A stretch of 64,000 nucleotides of DNA from positions 1,867,501-1,931,500 of the forward strand of contig NC_091970.1 of the NCBI RefSeq assembly GCF_036711975.1, in the 5' to 3' direction. A program made the translations under genes and the position numbers. Under the pieces are notes generated by a model. The model saw only the letters and a list, made by a program, of their open reading frames with translations, was not told the origin of the DNA and did not search any database. Source of the DNA: Onthophagus taurus. Lineage: Eukaryota > Arthropoda > Insecta > Coleoptera > Scarabaeidae. Positions 12,201-21,992 of the stretch are shown here, in pieces. Numbering within the stretch: position 1 is the stretch's first letter; every line of letters begins with the position of its first letter.

Positions 12201-14803
12201 AACAAGCTATTCTTGTGATGCATTTGTCCATCATGTCAATCGTTCATTTCTCGATGCTTTACCAGTAGTTCTGTGAGCTTAGTGAACCTAACCTATAGAC
12301 TATAGATCCTCCTCCTTTATCATGACTTGGGGGGACAGGCAGTTATACCCAATGAGCTACTCAATCCACCCACTAATAATTTTTTAGGTCAAATTTTATT
12401 AATTATTAAATCGCAATAAAAAAAACTTAGTACCTAAATTGAACTGGTTTCTTGACCATGATTTTAGGTTTGTCATCGCCTTCGAATTTGACTAAAGTTT
12501 TTCAAATCACTCTTTGTGGGGATCCATTAATCCCTCACTACTCCTGGATTTCCCTTCTCCATTTTTTCTCATAGTAATTTGCCTACAAGTTATAATGATG
12601 CTTCTTTTAAAAATGACCCACTTTTCTGAATTAAATAAATACTAATATTATTAATTGGGTAATCCAATAATGTAAATGAATACGTGTAAAATGTAGTTGG
12701 GTAGGATTGAGGTTGAGGAGGCTGCGTTTGGTATCAAAGTTACCAAGTTTTCCTCATTTCTGTAGTCCTCATTATGACTTTAGTATGAAACGTCTTGTAT
12801 ATTCGGACTTTGGTTTCTACACCCATGTATGTATTGTGCCATATTATATCTCTTACAACTAGATAGCTTTATATTCTCACTGCCTTATTTGCTTGATTTC
12901 TCAATTCATCCATCAGACGCCTAAAAATCAAGATATCATGGACCGTTCATGTTTCTTCAAAAAAGTAAGGTCCAATAATTTGATTGTTGATAATTCCTCC
13001 CCAAACATTATTTTTTTCAGGATACTGGGTGTATTGTTTTCTCATCCATCTGGGATTTCCTTTTGCCCAATACTGACCATTTTGATTTTGATTCTGACAT
13101 GATATCGTGGTGTGTATCCTTCACCTGGAGATCAAGGTTTTCTATAATCTAGTCAAGATACCTTTAATTTATTTCCTTTGAATTGTATCTAAGCATAAAC
13201 ATCACCACGCGCGTTCTCTTACAAAATCACACATTGTGTTATCATTAATAATAGTTAACTAAAAACGTGATAATTTGAACAAAATGATTGAAATAAGAAA
13301 CATATTGGTACAATTTTGCAATAAATTTAAACCATCAAAAAACACATCAATGTCAATATTGATAGATAAAATATTGGAATACGAAACTCAAGTTTAAAAA
13401 ATTTTAATCTCGGCATTACTCAGTAGCCTGATCATTTTTTATAACTTTATGAATGTTTTTATGATCCGATTTTTCCACAAAACCCAATAAAAGAATAATC
13501 TCAAGAGGAATCGATAAGAACGTTGATATCTCCGTTAGAAATTGCTAATTAATTAAATTTTATCCTATGATTAGTCAACACAAATTAAATCGTTATCATT
13601 CATAATTATTATTAATTTATAATTGTTGTAAGGGTACAACATATCCTGCTGTAACCGCTCTTTTAGCACGTTGGGTGCCGTTAGGTGAACGAGCAAGAAT
13701 GAGTGGAATCGTATTTTCCGGTTCACATTTAGGTTGAAATAAAGAAAATTTGAAATAACAATTTTTAACAAATTTTTTTAAGGTACTGTAATTGGAAATG
13801 TTTTAAGTGGTTATTTAATTGAAATAACCGGAACTTGGTCTTCGGTTTTTTACGTTTTTGGTGTAATTGGAATAATATGGTTTTTGTTGTCGTTGGTTTT
13901 AACATTTTCTGACCCGGAAAATCATCCTTTTATAAGCGACCGGGAACGCTTGTTTTTAAAGGATGAATTGAGTCATTTGCATCAAGAAAATGAGCGAAAA
14001 ATCGTTCCTTGGAGGAGTATTTTAACGTCGATTCCACTTTGGTCGTTGGTTATTGTTCAGATTGGACACGATTGGGGTTTTTTTTCAATGGTAACTGATC
14101 TTCCTAAGTATATGTCTGATGTTATGAAATTTAATGTTGGTGAAAATGGGTTGTGGTCGTCACTTCCATATATTGTAATGTGGATCGTTGCAGTTGGAAT
14201 GGGTTATTTTTCAGATTATTGTCTAAAAAAGAATTGGTTTTCGATTAGTTTTGCAAGAAAATTTTTTACAACCATTGGTAAAAGTTATTTTTTTATCAGA
14301 AAGAACTTGTAATTATTATTTTTTTCTTCTAGCTTCTATCGGTCCTGGAATTTTTATAGTAGCTGCATCTTACGCTGAATGTAATCGAGCTTTAGCAGTT
14401 AGTTTGTTTACAATATCGATGGGTTTTATGGGACCATATTTTTGCAGCACGAAAGTAAACGCTTTAGATTTATCCCCGAATTACGCAGGGATTACGATGG
14501 CTATTGTTAATGGCTTAGGGGCGGTTTCTGGAATTATAACACCTTATTTGATAGGGGCGTTAACTGAAGATGTAAGATTTTGAATAATTTTCAAAATATT
14601 TTGAAATCAATCAAGTTTTTTTAAAGCATACTCTAAGCCAATGGAGATTGGTGTTTTGGATAACTTTGGGAGTTTTAGCTGCAACAAATCTTCAATATTT
14701 GTATTTTGGAACTGCAAAAACTCAATGGTGGGATCAACCACCAAATGAAAATAATGATAAATGTATTAAAGAAAAGGATATACGTATGACGGAAGTTTAT
14801 TAA
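6262..14803 (+). CDS. SLC17-family MFS anion/phosphate cotransporter, gene B
   Basis: Complete paralogue of genes A and C. Exons: 6262-6295, 6348-6529, 6787-7029, 13633-13732, 13783-14277, 14333-14571 and 14627-14803 (TAA). They total 1470 nt, 489 residues, with every junction in phase. The start is the ATG of a 34-nt first exon coding MLLGWKKSVSK, the same small exon as in gene C. Signatures: LIPQRYVIAIMGFFAIFNAY, MRICLSVAITEMV, YWGYVITHLPGGILAGRYGG, QIGHDWGFF and KVNALDLSPNYAG. Oddities: the GMKVN region reads CSTKVN; the usual SGEEQWW is TAKTQWWD; the tail is short; the third intron (7030-13632, 6.6 kb) is packed with transposon debris. It has an intron at 13733-13782 that A and C lack. 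Whether the large intron is spliced efficiently cannot be judged from sequence. Confidence 0.9.
7197..8796. repeat. Direct duplication of about 1.17 kb inside gene B intron
   Basis: A block of about 430 bases starting AACAACACTTTAA at 7197 recurs at 8363 almost unchanged (both end AATTGGCAATGACAAG). Between them lies a stretch of the 540-bp family (7631-8362). The arrangement looks like a tandem duplication of repeat block plus satellite piece, or two insertions of one composite element. Confidence 0.8.
8559..9054. mobile_element. Foldback / long-TIR element with CAGGGTGT-type ends
   Basis: The sequence from 8559 (CGCGGGAACAATGCTATACAG) is repeated in inverse orientation ending at 9054 (CTGTATAGTATTGTTCCCGC), with arms of roughly 200 bases and a short centre. 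It contains no coding capacity. The arm sequence also occurs at 7395-7600 and in the element at 15015-15445, so this is one dispersed family. Confidence 0.75.
9149..9773. mobile_element. Long-TIR MITE-like element, about 625 bp
   Basis: The left end TATACAGGGTGTGTCAAATG and the right end ..CATTTGGCACACCTGTATA are inverted copies. The similarity continues inward for about 140 bases on each side (for example GTTGCTATGGCAACC near 9280 against GGTTGCCATAACAAC-like sequence near 9630). There is no coding frame. A partial end of the sister family (..CCCCGAGTCACCG..) abuts at 9050-9148. Its right end is repeated at about 10410 and 10965. Confidence 0.75.
9874..11410. repeat. CG-rich palindromic tandem array 1 (gene B intron 3)
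   Basis: Repeated short CG-rich motifs, GCCTCGGCCGCAAAC and its inverse GAGGTCGCTTGCGG followed by CCGAGGC, occur many times in alternating orientation in an AT-rich background. A larger unit of about 560-660 bases, marked by GTTCATCCCTATCTTTCG at about 9782, 10441 and 11000, contains several motif pairs plus the end of the 9149-9773 element. Confidence 0.82.
11740..12300 (-). pseudogene. Decayed non-LTR retrotransposon (LINE) reverse transcriptase
   Basis: On the minus strand, 12150-11983 reads PPRRVRQGDSLSPFLFNLLM and continues to NMLVSTD before a stop. This is the RT block with the RQGD..SP.LFN motif and the later region just before KTKCMVI. The following minus-strand sequence gives KTKCMVIAK-like and FVYLGVQTSSYNDAVKDLRP in broken frames. 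The YADD catalytic block is missing between the two parts, so this is a deleted, inactive relic. It lies antisense inside gene B intron 3. Confidence 0.85.
12310..12365 (-). mobile_element. Possible tRNA-derived SINE fragment
   Basis: The minus strand reads GTGGATTGAGTAGCTCATTG GGTATAACTGCC (split here), with an A-box-like TAGCTCATTGGG. Only a weak B-box-like GGTTCACTAAG follows about 70 bases on. There is no tRNA cloverleaf, so it is at most a SINE head. Confidence 0.3.
12740..12841 (-). pseudogene. LINE polyprotein C-terminal fragment
   Basis: Minus-strand frame WHNTYMGVETKVRIYKT followed by IMRTTEMRKTW and a stop. The KVRIYKT and RTTEM blocks are typical of the region after the RT domain in many insect LINEs. 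It directly follows the transposase relic on the same strand, so one element probably landed beside or in the other. Confidence 0.7.
12885..13110 (-). pseudogene. DDE transposase relic (Tc1/mariner-like superfamily)
   Basis: The minus strand reads NGQYWAKGNPRWMRKQYTQ then NNVWGGIINNQIIGPYFFEE and a stop, then a further readable stretch. The pattern (RYW..NP.WM.., NVWGGI..N.IIGPYFF) is that of insect DDE endonucleases that follow a TDEATF block. The protein is broken by a stop and lacks both ends. Confidence 0.75.
13111..13632. other. Remainder of gene B intron 3
   Basis: AT-rich intron sequence. I see no gene or clear repeat before the 3' splice site at 13632. Confidence 0.5.
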
Positions 14804-14873
14804 AAATATGATGAGATTATTTGTAAATGTAGTAATTATTTTTTGTAAAAAAATAATAATAAAAATTATTATA

Positions 14874-14879
14874 AATAAA
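14874..14879 (+). terminator. Probable poly(A) signal of gene B
   Basis: AATAAA about 70 bases after the stop codon of gene B, in a run of A/T. Confidence 0.5.
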
Positions 14880-15014
14880 ATTTAGTTTAATCTTTTTTGA
14901 TTCTTTGGAATTTTGTATACTTTGGAATCTGTCGAATCTTCCAGAAGAGCAGAAACTATCTGTAAGTGCCTTATGTTATGTTGATTTGGAGTTGGCTTGA
15001 ACTTGTGTCAAGTG

Positions 15015-15445
15015 TATACAGGGTGTTCCGGTGACTCGGGGCATAAAATTAACCTCATATACTAGAGCAAAAGTGATGACGATTCGTGAAAAAAAATTAT
15101 TATAAAAGTCTTCAAATGGCCAAGATATGGGCCATCAAAGTTCAGAAATTTTAACACATTTTTCTAAATATTTTCAATACCATTTATGGTAGAGCGTTGA
15201 AACCTTGTTATACAGGCTGTCCCTAAAATTTGTTTGTTCAGAACTTTTTTGTTCACTCGTAATCCTACTTTTATTTTTGTACCTTTTAATAGAAAATTTA
15301 TTTTAGAAACTTTTATCACTCTTTGAAAATTTTGATAACATTGACCGTTTTCAAGTTATACGCGTTTTTTTTTCACGAATCGTCATCATTTTTGCTCTAG
15401 TATGAGATTAATTTTATGCCCCGAGTCACCGGAACATCCTGTATA
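15015..15445. mobile_element. MITE with CAGGGTGTTCCGGTGACTCG ends, 431 bp
   Basis: The left end TATACAGGGTGTTCCGGTGA is mirrored at the right end TCACCGGAACATCCTGTATA. Inverted similarity runs about 80 bases inward (through ATGACGATTCGTGAAAAAA). The middle contains sequence shared with the foldback element at 8559-9054. It is non-coding. Confidence 0.8.
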
Positions 15446-15480
15446 CAGGGTGAGTTATTTTAGGGTATGTTTAGTACAGA

Positions 15481-15660
15481 GATCTTGCAACACAAATTGC
15501 ATCTGAAGCAGGCACGTCACAACGTACTGTCGTAAGAGAACTAAAAAAGCATAGATTTCATTCAACACTACCCCCAGATGACTACAATAAGCGTGTAGAA
15601 TAAAGTACGTGATTTATGAGGATTAAAGTTTTGTGGACAGATGAAACACGATGTACAAAC
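15481..15660 (+). pseudogene. Transposase relic (HTH plus start of DDE domain)
   Basis: The plus-strand frame reads GTSQRTVVRELKKHRFH, then LPPDDYNKRVE and a stop, and after a short gap VLWTDETRC. This matches in order an HTH/linker region, the LLP.DY..R..FC-like block and the first catalytic Asp block (FTDEA in intact relatives). It directly follows the MITE at 15015-15445 and is inactive. Confidence 0.6.
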
Positions 15661-15869
15661 TGAAATCAATAATAGCGGAGCCATAGGTATCTAACGATAT
15701 AACAAAAAAACGGTATTTTCGAGATATCTAGTTAGCCATGAATTTTATCAAAAAAACAAAAAGCTCATTAAATTGAGTTTATGAAACTGCAATTCTTTCC
15801 CTATTTAATCGTCTCTCTATCTCCGCTAGTTTTCGAGATCTCTATACTAAACATGGAAAAAAATTCACC

Positions 15870-16510
15870 CTGTATAATGGGTTGAGCTGACTTGTTTTAG
15901 GGTTACATTGCTTTGGGGTTGGATACCTTATTTTGGAATTAGGTTGCTTTGATGTTAAGTTGGCGTAAATTTGGGGTGGCTTGTATTGGATTTGTGTTAA
16001 GTATTAAATACAATAGATTGAGTTGTCTATTTTAAGGATGGCATAAATTTGTATCAAATCTTCAATATAATGAGTTAAGTTGGCTTGTTTTAGGGTTGTA
16101 TTGTTTTGGGGTTGGATACCTTATTTTGGAATTAGCTTGCTTTGATGTTAAGTTGCTGCAAATTTGGGGTGGCTTGTTTTGGATTTGTGTCAAGTATTAA
16201 ATACAATAGATTGAGTTGTCTATTTTAAGGATGGCATAAATTTGTATCAAATCTTCAATATAATGAGTTAAGTTGGCTTGTTTTAGGGTTGTATTGCTTT
16301 GAGGTTGGATGCCTTGTTTTGGAGTTAGGTTACTCTGACGTTATGTTACTTCAATTTTAAGTTTTTAGGATTTGGAATAAGCTTGGATTTACGTCGAATA
16401 CTAAATATAATGGGTTGAACTGACTTGTATGAGGGTTGTTTTGCTTTGGAATTACGTTGCTTTGATGTTATGTTCGTACAGGTTTGGATTGGGTTGGGTT
16501 GGCTTTTTCT
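15870..16510. repeat. Tandem repeat of about 185 bp
   Basis: About three and a half diverging copies marked by GGCTTGTTTTAGGGTTGTAT near 15890, 16083 and 16270, each followed by TTTGGGGTTGGATACC and CTTTGATGTTAAGTTG. G/T-rich on the plus strand. The last part is eroded. Confidence 0.8.
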
Positions 16511-17600
16511 GATGTTTCTGTTGGTAGTAAGACTAGTGCATGATTAGTGAATCTATCTAATCTTGACATAGTTTTTACTTTCTCGCATATATAAAGTATG
16601 TACAGAGTGGCCAAATAAACATGCAAAATACTGTATCTCGTAAACTACTCATTTTAGAGACTTAGGCATATAGTATAGGCATTGTTTCTAATTTAGAGAC
16701 TTTGCAGTTGAAAGTGTTTGAGTTCCTTGTTAAGAACCTTGCAAGTAGACTTATTAGCAAATGACGTTAATGGATACAATTTTGTGTTATTGTTGTTGTA
16801 CGGATGACGTAGATTAATGCTTGGTTCTCGAGATCAGAAGTTGTGCGTTTTTCAGATTTTGTAACTGTTCTGAGGAAGTACTTTACTAGACCAAGTGACT
16901 GCTAAGAAGTGTTTAACAGTTGAGGACATTTCCAGTTGAAACAGAAATTGAATTAACACAATTACTGTATTCGTTTTACGTTCTGGAGCTACTCCGAGTT
17001 ATTCCGAGCGGTTTACATTGTGTTCGTTTTATAAGTAAAGCTTCAAAACCCGTTGTGTATCGATTTACATTCCCCCGCCGTCTCACCGCCATCTGAAATC
17101 CTACTGCGTCGAGCTCTTTGTGGTTAACCCTTTCAAACAATTGACGTTTTATTGACGCAAATTGTGAATAGACGTATATTTCAATAAATATACATTGCAA
17201 AATGTTCTATAAGTACGTAAAATCTATACGTATAACTTTTAAATTAGTCCTTTAAAAAATATAGATTAGGCCATAATTTGAATAATTGCAACATTTAATT
17301 TAGGACATAATTAAGTGTACATAGCATAGCATTGTTTATTTTCAATGCTGCCATTGTTTCCACTTTGGCCCAGCTGTAGGATTTTTATTTCTGCTACCGT
17401 AGTGACCAATTATTTATCAGCAGTGCCTGTTATGAAGGCATAAAGGATATAGACAGTCATTTCCAGTCCTTCCCCCACACTTGAAGGAAGGTTAAAAGTC
17501 GTTTTTTTCTGTCAGGCGTCCAATAGGTATATATAGTAGGTACATAACCCAACCTAAGAGTAGGTACATTCATTTGGTCCATCTTCTGTCTTTTCATCTG
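16511..17600. other. Unassigned intergenic stretch
   Basis: It contains a relatively G+C-rich patch (16970-17200) with an open minus-strand frame of 74 codons that I do not recognise. It could be the end of a decayed retroelement, but no defining motif is visible. Confidence 0.4.
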
Positions 17601-17990
17601 GTGTTATGCTGATCACTATGTACTTCTAAGTCCATCGGTAGTAACAAAGAGCGCATCCGCCTATGTTATTCTGTACACCCTATTGAGTCTTATGAAGACT
17701 CCCCTTTGCTTCAAATTCAGTTTCTGTCATGGTTTAATTTGTAGGCTTTTTCCCCAACACACTTGCACCATATGTTATTAGACCTACCAGACTTTTGTCA
17801 CATGGTCAATATCATCCTTACTCTGATAGTCCTGAATGATAAAGATTAATTTCTAGCACGAATACTATACGCAGCTTCTTTTTGAATTTTGCTGATTTTC
17901 AGTTCAAACTTCTGTATGTCCGGCATGAATGTGACTTTGCGGTCATAGTACAGAAAAGATGTCGGTCTTCTTAACACAACTACACTAATA
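17600..17990 (-). pseudogene. Possible LINE relic
   Basis: The minus strand has broken frames with ITYGASV, LNRVYRIT and ALFVTTDGL, which loosely match the post-RT region of non-LTR retrotransposons (..GL..YG..W.., L..LQR....ITGA..). Stops and shifts throughout. Resemblance only. Confidence 0.35.
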
Positions 17991-18487
17991 AGTTCCTTGT
18001 CATACAAATATTAGTTTAAGTATAACTAAAGAAGAAAAATGTTTAGAGGCTTCTTTATGTATTTCTTAGACTCTAGCCAAACATATAAAATCATCCACAA
18101 ATGCAGACATTTGAAAAGAGTGCATGCTCGATCACAAGTACTAGAAAAAATACAAATATAGAAAGTAGAAAAATAAAAAATCTGAAAGAAACATTCACAG
18201 GTTTTGTCTAACCTGTGGATTGTTATAGGAGAAGATTTGAACAAGGCAATTACAGACTATTTCAACCAAGCTGATTAAGACTTGAAAACAATTTGCTCAG
18301 CTTGGCGACTAGACTTTCCATAACAATGTGAAGTAGCTAAATATACAAACAATCTAAAAATAACACAGATAATTTATTAAATGAAATAATAGAAAACAAA
18401 TATTCTTGCTTATACCACAAATTTAACTAATTAATCAAAAAATTTTTATTTTTCTTTTTGTATTCCGTACGTGCTATATTATAATAT

Positions 18488-18620
18488 AGTATATTATTCA
18501 ACAAGCGTATAATGGCGGCTGTTACCCACGAAGAAGAAGTTGCAACACGAGCGAGCGAAGCGAGCGAGTGTTGTAATCTGAGTGGGTAACATCCATTATA
18601 CGCAAGTTGAATACTATACT
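18488..18620. mobile_element. Small inverted-repeat element, about 133 bp
   Basis: Left arm AGTATATTATTCAACAAGCG and onward, right arm ending ..GCAAGTTGAATACTATACT, near-perfect over about 28 bases and extending through GTTACCCAC/GTGGGTAAC. The centre holds a CG-rich run of GAGC repeats. A related shorter pair TATCTACAACTATT (18620) / AATAGTTGTAGATA (18864) brackets the next 250 bases. Confidence 0.65.
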
Positions 18621-19550
18621 TTATCTACAACTATTTAATTTTGAAAAAAAAATCAAAAAAACGAAAAAAAAATAAACTTGATAGACATTTCAGACATAAC
18701 CTCAATATAAGAAAGCTGTCATTTCTGTTAATATTTTATTTTTTGATTAGTAGGCAGTGTCAGAAGTGTGGAATAATGGCCTCATTATTCAACACTTTGT
18801 CTGTCATGGGTAATGAGTGTCATTACCCGACAAAAATCAATTGTATAACGAATAGATAATTCAATAGTTGTAGATAAACGTTTTTTACGCCACACCCTTA
18901 TCTTACGATACCTTCCAAGATTTTATCCTTTTTTGTTGAAGTTTTTAATCTGTGATTTTGTTAATCTAATTTAAATTTAATTGTAATTTAGTTATAAGAA
19001 ATTAGATCTACTCCTGAACCCCACCTATTAACTAATTCCATTATATTGTATAATTTTTCTATGTAAGTTCACCTTTTCAAATTCCGATTTTCATTTTACC
19101 GTTATTAATACGTTCCGGTTAACCTTTGTTTAAATTGTTTCTTCTTTTTCATAAATTTAGGTACTGAAGATGAAACATTAGTTTTCGAAACATGTCTACT
19201 TAAATAGAATTAAAACATTTTAATATTTCTCAAAAAAGTTTTTACTTTTACATAAATCCTAGTTTATAGCTAAATATAGGCTTGGTGATTGAAAAATTTT
19301 CTGCAAGTGAGATTAATGCGCGGTTCAGGACATTGTGAGATGAGGAAGAGATTTTGACACAAATATGCGCAAATGCCAAAAATTATGTTTTCAAACAATC
19401 CACCCGAAATCAGACATATTACTTTTTTTATTTATTAAGCCAGCTCGATCTATTGTGTGGCATCTTTTCCATGACTCTTTTACGCCTCTGTTGCCATTTT
19501 CTTGGTCTCTTTTCATTCTGTAAGTTTCTTTACCTTGATTGTCTCTAATG

Positions 19551-20211
19551 TACAGGGTGTCCAAATTTCGATGAGTTTGCAGGGTGTCTCAGTTATTATG
19601 AATGATAGAAAGTTGCGGCTTTCGCGAACCTGAGCTACTTTTTTGTGAAACTTACAATGGCGCAAACCAAATTTTCATAGCCCTCTTCGTTTTTGATATC
19701 TATCCGTATCTCGACTATCCGCAAAATTAGTAAGAAAGTAAAAACGGGTTCTAATAGATTTTTTCACGTGGAATCCAATGGTGCACGTAGAATTTTTCTA
19801 GTCATCAAGGTTTTTGAGTTGTGAGGAGGTGTCTGAAAATCGTAAATTTTGAAACACTCCCTGTATATCAAAAAACTTTCTATCTTTTATAATAACTGAG
19901 CTTTGACTATATATAATATGGATTGAGCCAACGAGAGAGATAGCTTGCGCAAGGTGATCGAACCGAGATAGACATAGAAGCGTACTGCCATATAATGGGT
20001 GTACTGATAGAAGTGAGATAGATATAGAAGCGTACTGACATATAATATATCTATCTTTGTTACACTTTCACATTATCGCTTTCCATCTGCGTCTATTCAC
20101 CTTGAGCAACATTTTTGTTAGTAGATATATTCAGTTAGCTCAATCCATATTATATATAATCAAAGTAACTGAGATACCCTGCAAACCCATCAAAATTTGA
20201 ACACCTGTACT
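19551..20211. mobile_element. Inverted-repeat element interrupted by a second MITE
   Basis: Outer ends TACAGGGTGTCCAAATTTCG and ..AAATTTGAACACCTGTA are inverted copies. A second inner pair GCAGGGTGTCTCAGTTAT / ATAACTGAGATACCCTGC is split by the 265-bp MITE at 19901-20165. Without that insert the element is about 390 bases. Non-coding. Confidence 0.78.
19901..20165. mobile_element. 265-bp MITE, copy 1, with 8-bp target duplication
   Basis: Terminal inverted repeats of about 28 bases starting CTTTGACTATATATAAT on the left and CTTTGATTATATATAAT on the reverse strand of the right end. The flanking octamer TAACTGAG is identical on both sides (19893-19900 and 20166-20173). A copy of the same length sits inverted at 49936-50200 and differs by only two bases in my reading. 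An internal duplication of GATAGA.ATAGAAGCGTACTG is visible. It has no coding capacity. Confidence 0.92.
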
Positions 20212-20214
20212 TAG

Positions 20215-20510
20215 TCAATTCTATTTTTTTGCCTGATATCACCATTCTTTTTAGTCATTGCTATTCCCCTTGTCTAATTTGCAGCCCCAGGTGTAGGATG
20301 TCACGTTTTGTCAGTGTTGTCCTCTAGAGGCAAATCTTTTTCCATTCTATGCATCAACAGTTCTAATCTTTTCCGAGTTAATAGAGCCCATACTCCTCAT
20401 ATTGCAATTTTAATTTGCGCAGCGTCTAATCCACGACTAGTCTATCCTCGGCCATTATCACCTAACAACTCTAATCATGTCATGTTTTAGCCAGATCTAT
20501 AAACACAAGA
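20215..20510 (-). pseudogene. Possible LINE relic beside nested MITEs
   Basis: Minus-strand broken frames contain LRKLKLQYEEYGLY, INSEKIRTV and GCKLDKGNSNDKKNGDIR, resembling the stretch between the YADD block and YLG(V).(D) in LINE reverse transcriptases. Matching 3' sequence may continue on the other side of the MITE insertion (19400-19550, KRPRKWQQRRKRV). Inactive. Confidence 0.4.
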
Positions 20511-21740
20511 TGGGTCTCGATATTAAGTAGTTTGTTTAAGTATGAAGATACACTTATCTCTGGGTAGTTAGAACATATTTTTCTATCTCCTTTGTTATAA
20601 ATATTACTAACAGAAGCAGTAATTAAAAGTCCCTCTTCTCTTAATAACCATATAAGCTAATTAATAAGTACTGATAACAATGTCGCAAAAAAACTCGGTG
20701 ACAAAGATCGGCTCAGTAATTAATTGAATCATGTCTTATGATTCAAATAGAGACGATAAATCGATAATATTTATATCTAATGTTGAAATTGTATGCAATT
20801 TGTTAAAGTATTTTGAACAAATACACCAAAATATTTTGCTTGATTTTTATGACAAAAAAAGGTGTAACCTTAATATTATCCGCAAATTTCTTTGCTAAAT
20901 AAATAATACTTAAAAATTGTTATCTAATGAGTCGTTATAAAGAAATCTGATGGAGTTGAAGTGGTAAATTTCAAAAACCCAATTCTATAAGATCTTGAAC
21001 GTTATATAATTTAAATGTAAAATGGTAAATCCATCTATAATTATCTATGTTAAAACCAAGAAATAAAGTAAAGAACAAATTTGATTAACCGAGAAGCTTA
21101 TTTTTGGCAACGTTAAAAAAAAAATAACTCCTTAACGAGATATTCGCATTTAAATTAGCAAACACTTGCTAACGATTTGTACCTAGAACCGATTCTGTTT
21201 GTCAAAGCGAGACGAAATTCTTTAAATTCCTCAATGATTAACCGCAAATTTGTTCTTTTAAAAAAATAAAAATTATTTTCTTTTTTGGCCATCAATCAAC
21301 AATATTTATTATTTATTTAATCTTATTATTTCGTTGTTTTTTTATCCTATTTTCTCACAATCATTGGATAAAAACATTTTTTCCACTATCTCGTTTGAAA
21401 TTTTTAAACCCTAACAATATTTACATTAGCACTCATCTAAAATGACTTTCAATAAAATAAATTCCTCATGTGGAAGTGAAATCATACAAATCGTAATTAA
21501 ATTGCACAAAGCATCGATAACAAAACGAATTGAATTTTGAGTTATTTTTTATTGTTACAAAAAAGATTTTTTGTGTTTCATAAAGTTAATTTTTTTTTGT
21601 ATTTATTTTATAATAATTAATAAATAATAATAATAATAAGTAATACAAAAAAAAAACTTGAGTATGTTACAAAAAAAAAATACTGCGCAAGCAACTCGCG
21701 GGATTGTTACTAAACTAACAATGCGCTAGGTCGTCGTACA
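20511..21740. other. AT-rich intergenic stretch upstream of gene C
   Basis: I see no gene and no clear repeat, only runs of A or T. Confidence 0.5.
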
Positions 21741-21744
21741 TCGA

Positions 21745-21808
21745 TATATAAGTCCACAAAAAACCTAACGAGTTCAGTTCGATGCGATATGTGGGTTAGT
21801 TTAGGTTG
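21745..21808 (+). promoter_or_regulatory. TATA + Inr (+ DPE-like) core promoter of gene C
   Basis: TATATA at 21745-21750 is followed by the arthropod initiator TCAGTT at 21774-21779, placing the A of the initiator (21776) 31 bases after the TATA start. GGTTG at 21804-21808 resembles a downstream element at about +29. The predicted leader 21776-21992 contains one short upstream reading frame (ATG at 21782, five codons). Confidence 0.65.
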
Positions 21809-21992
21809 AGTAAAACCAGGACCAAATATTTTCTATTCTCAAAAATCACCCATTCAGCGTGAACGAAACGAACAATCAAAGCCAAATTCGTTAAACACAT
21901 ACAGGTGGAGGAGAAAGACTTGTTTAAAAAAGAAAAAGTTTCAACACAAAAAGTTTGATTGAAAGAAAAGGTTTTTTATTTTGTTTTCGAAA

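Noticed and set aside
12310..12365. Functional tRNA gene
   Set aside because: It has an A-box-like stretch and D-arm look but no anticodon or T arm that folds; at most a SINE head.
16976..17200. Minus-strand 74-codon open frame as a gene
   Set aside because: No recognised family, no splice context and no start context; probably decayed repeat DNA.
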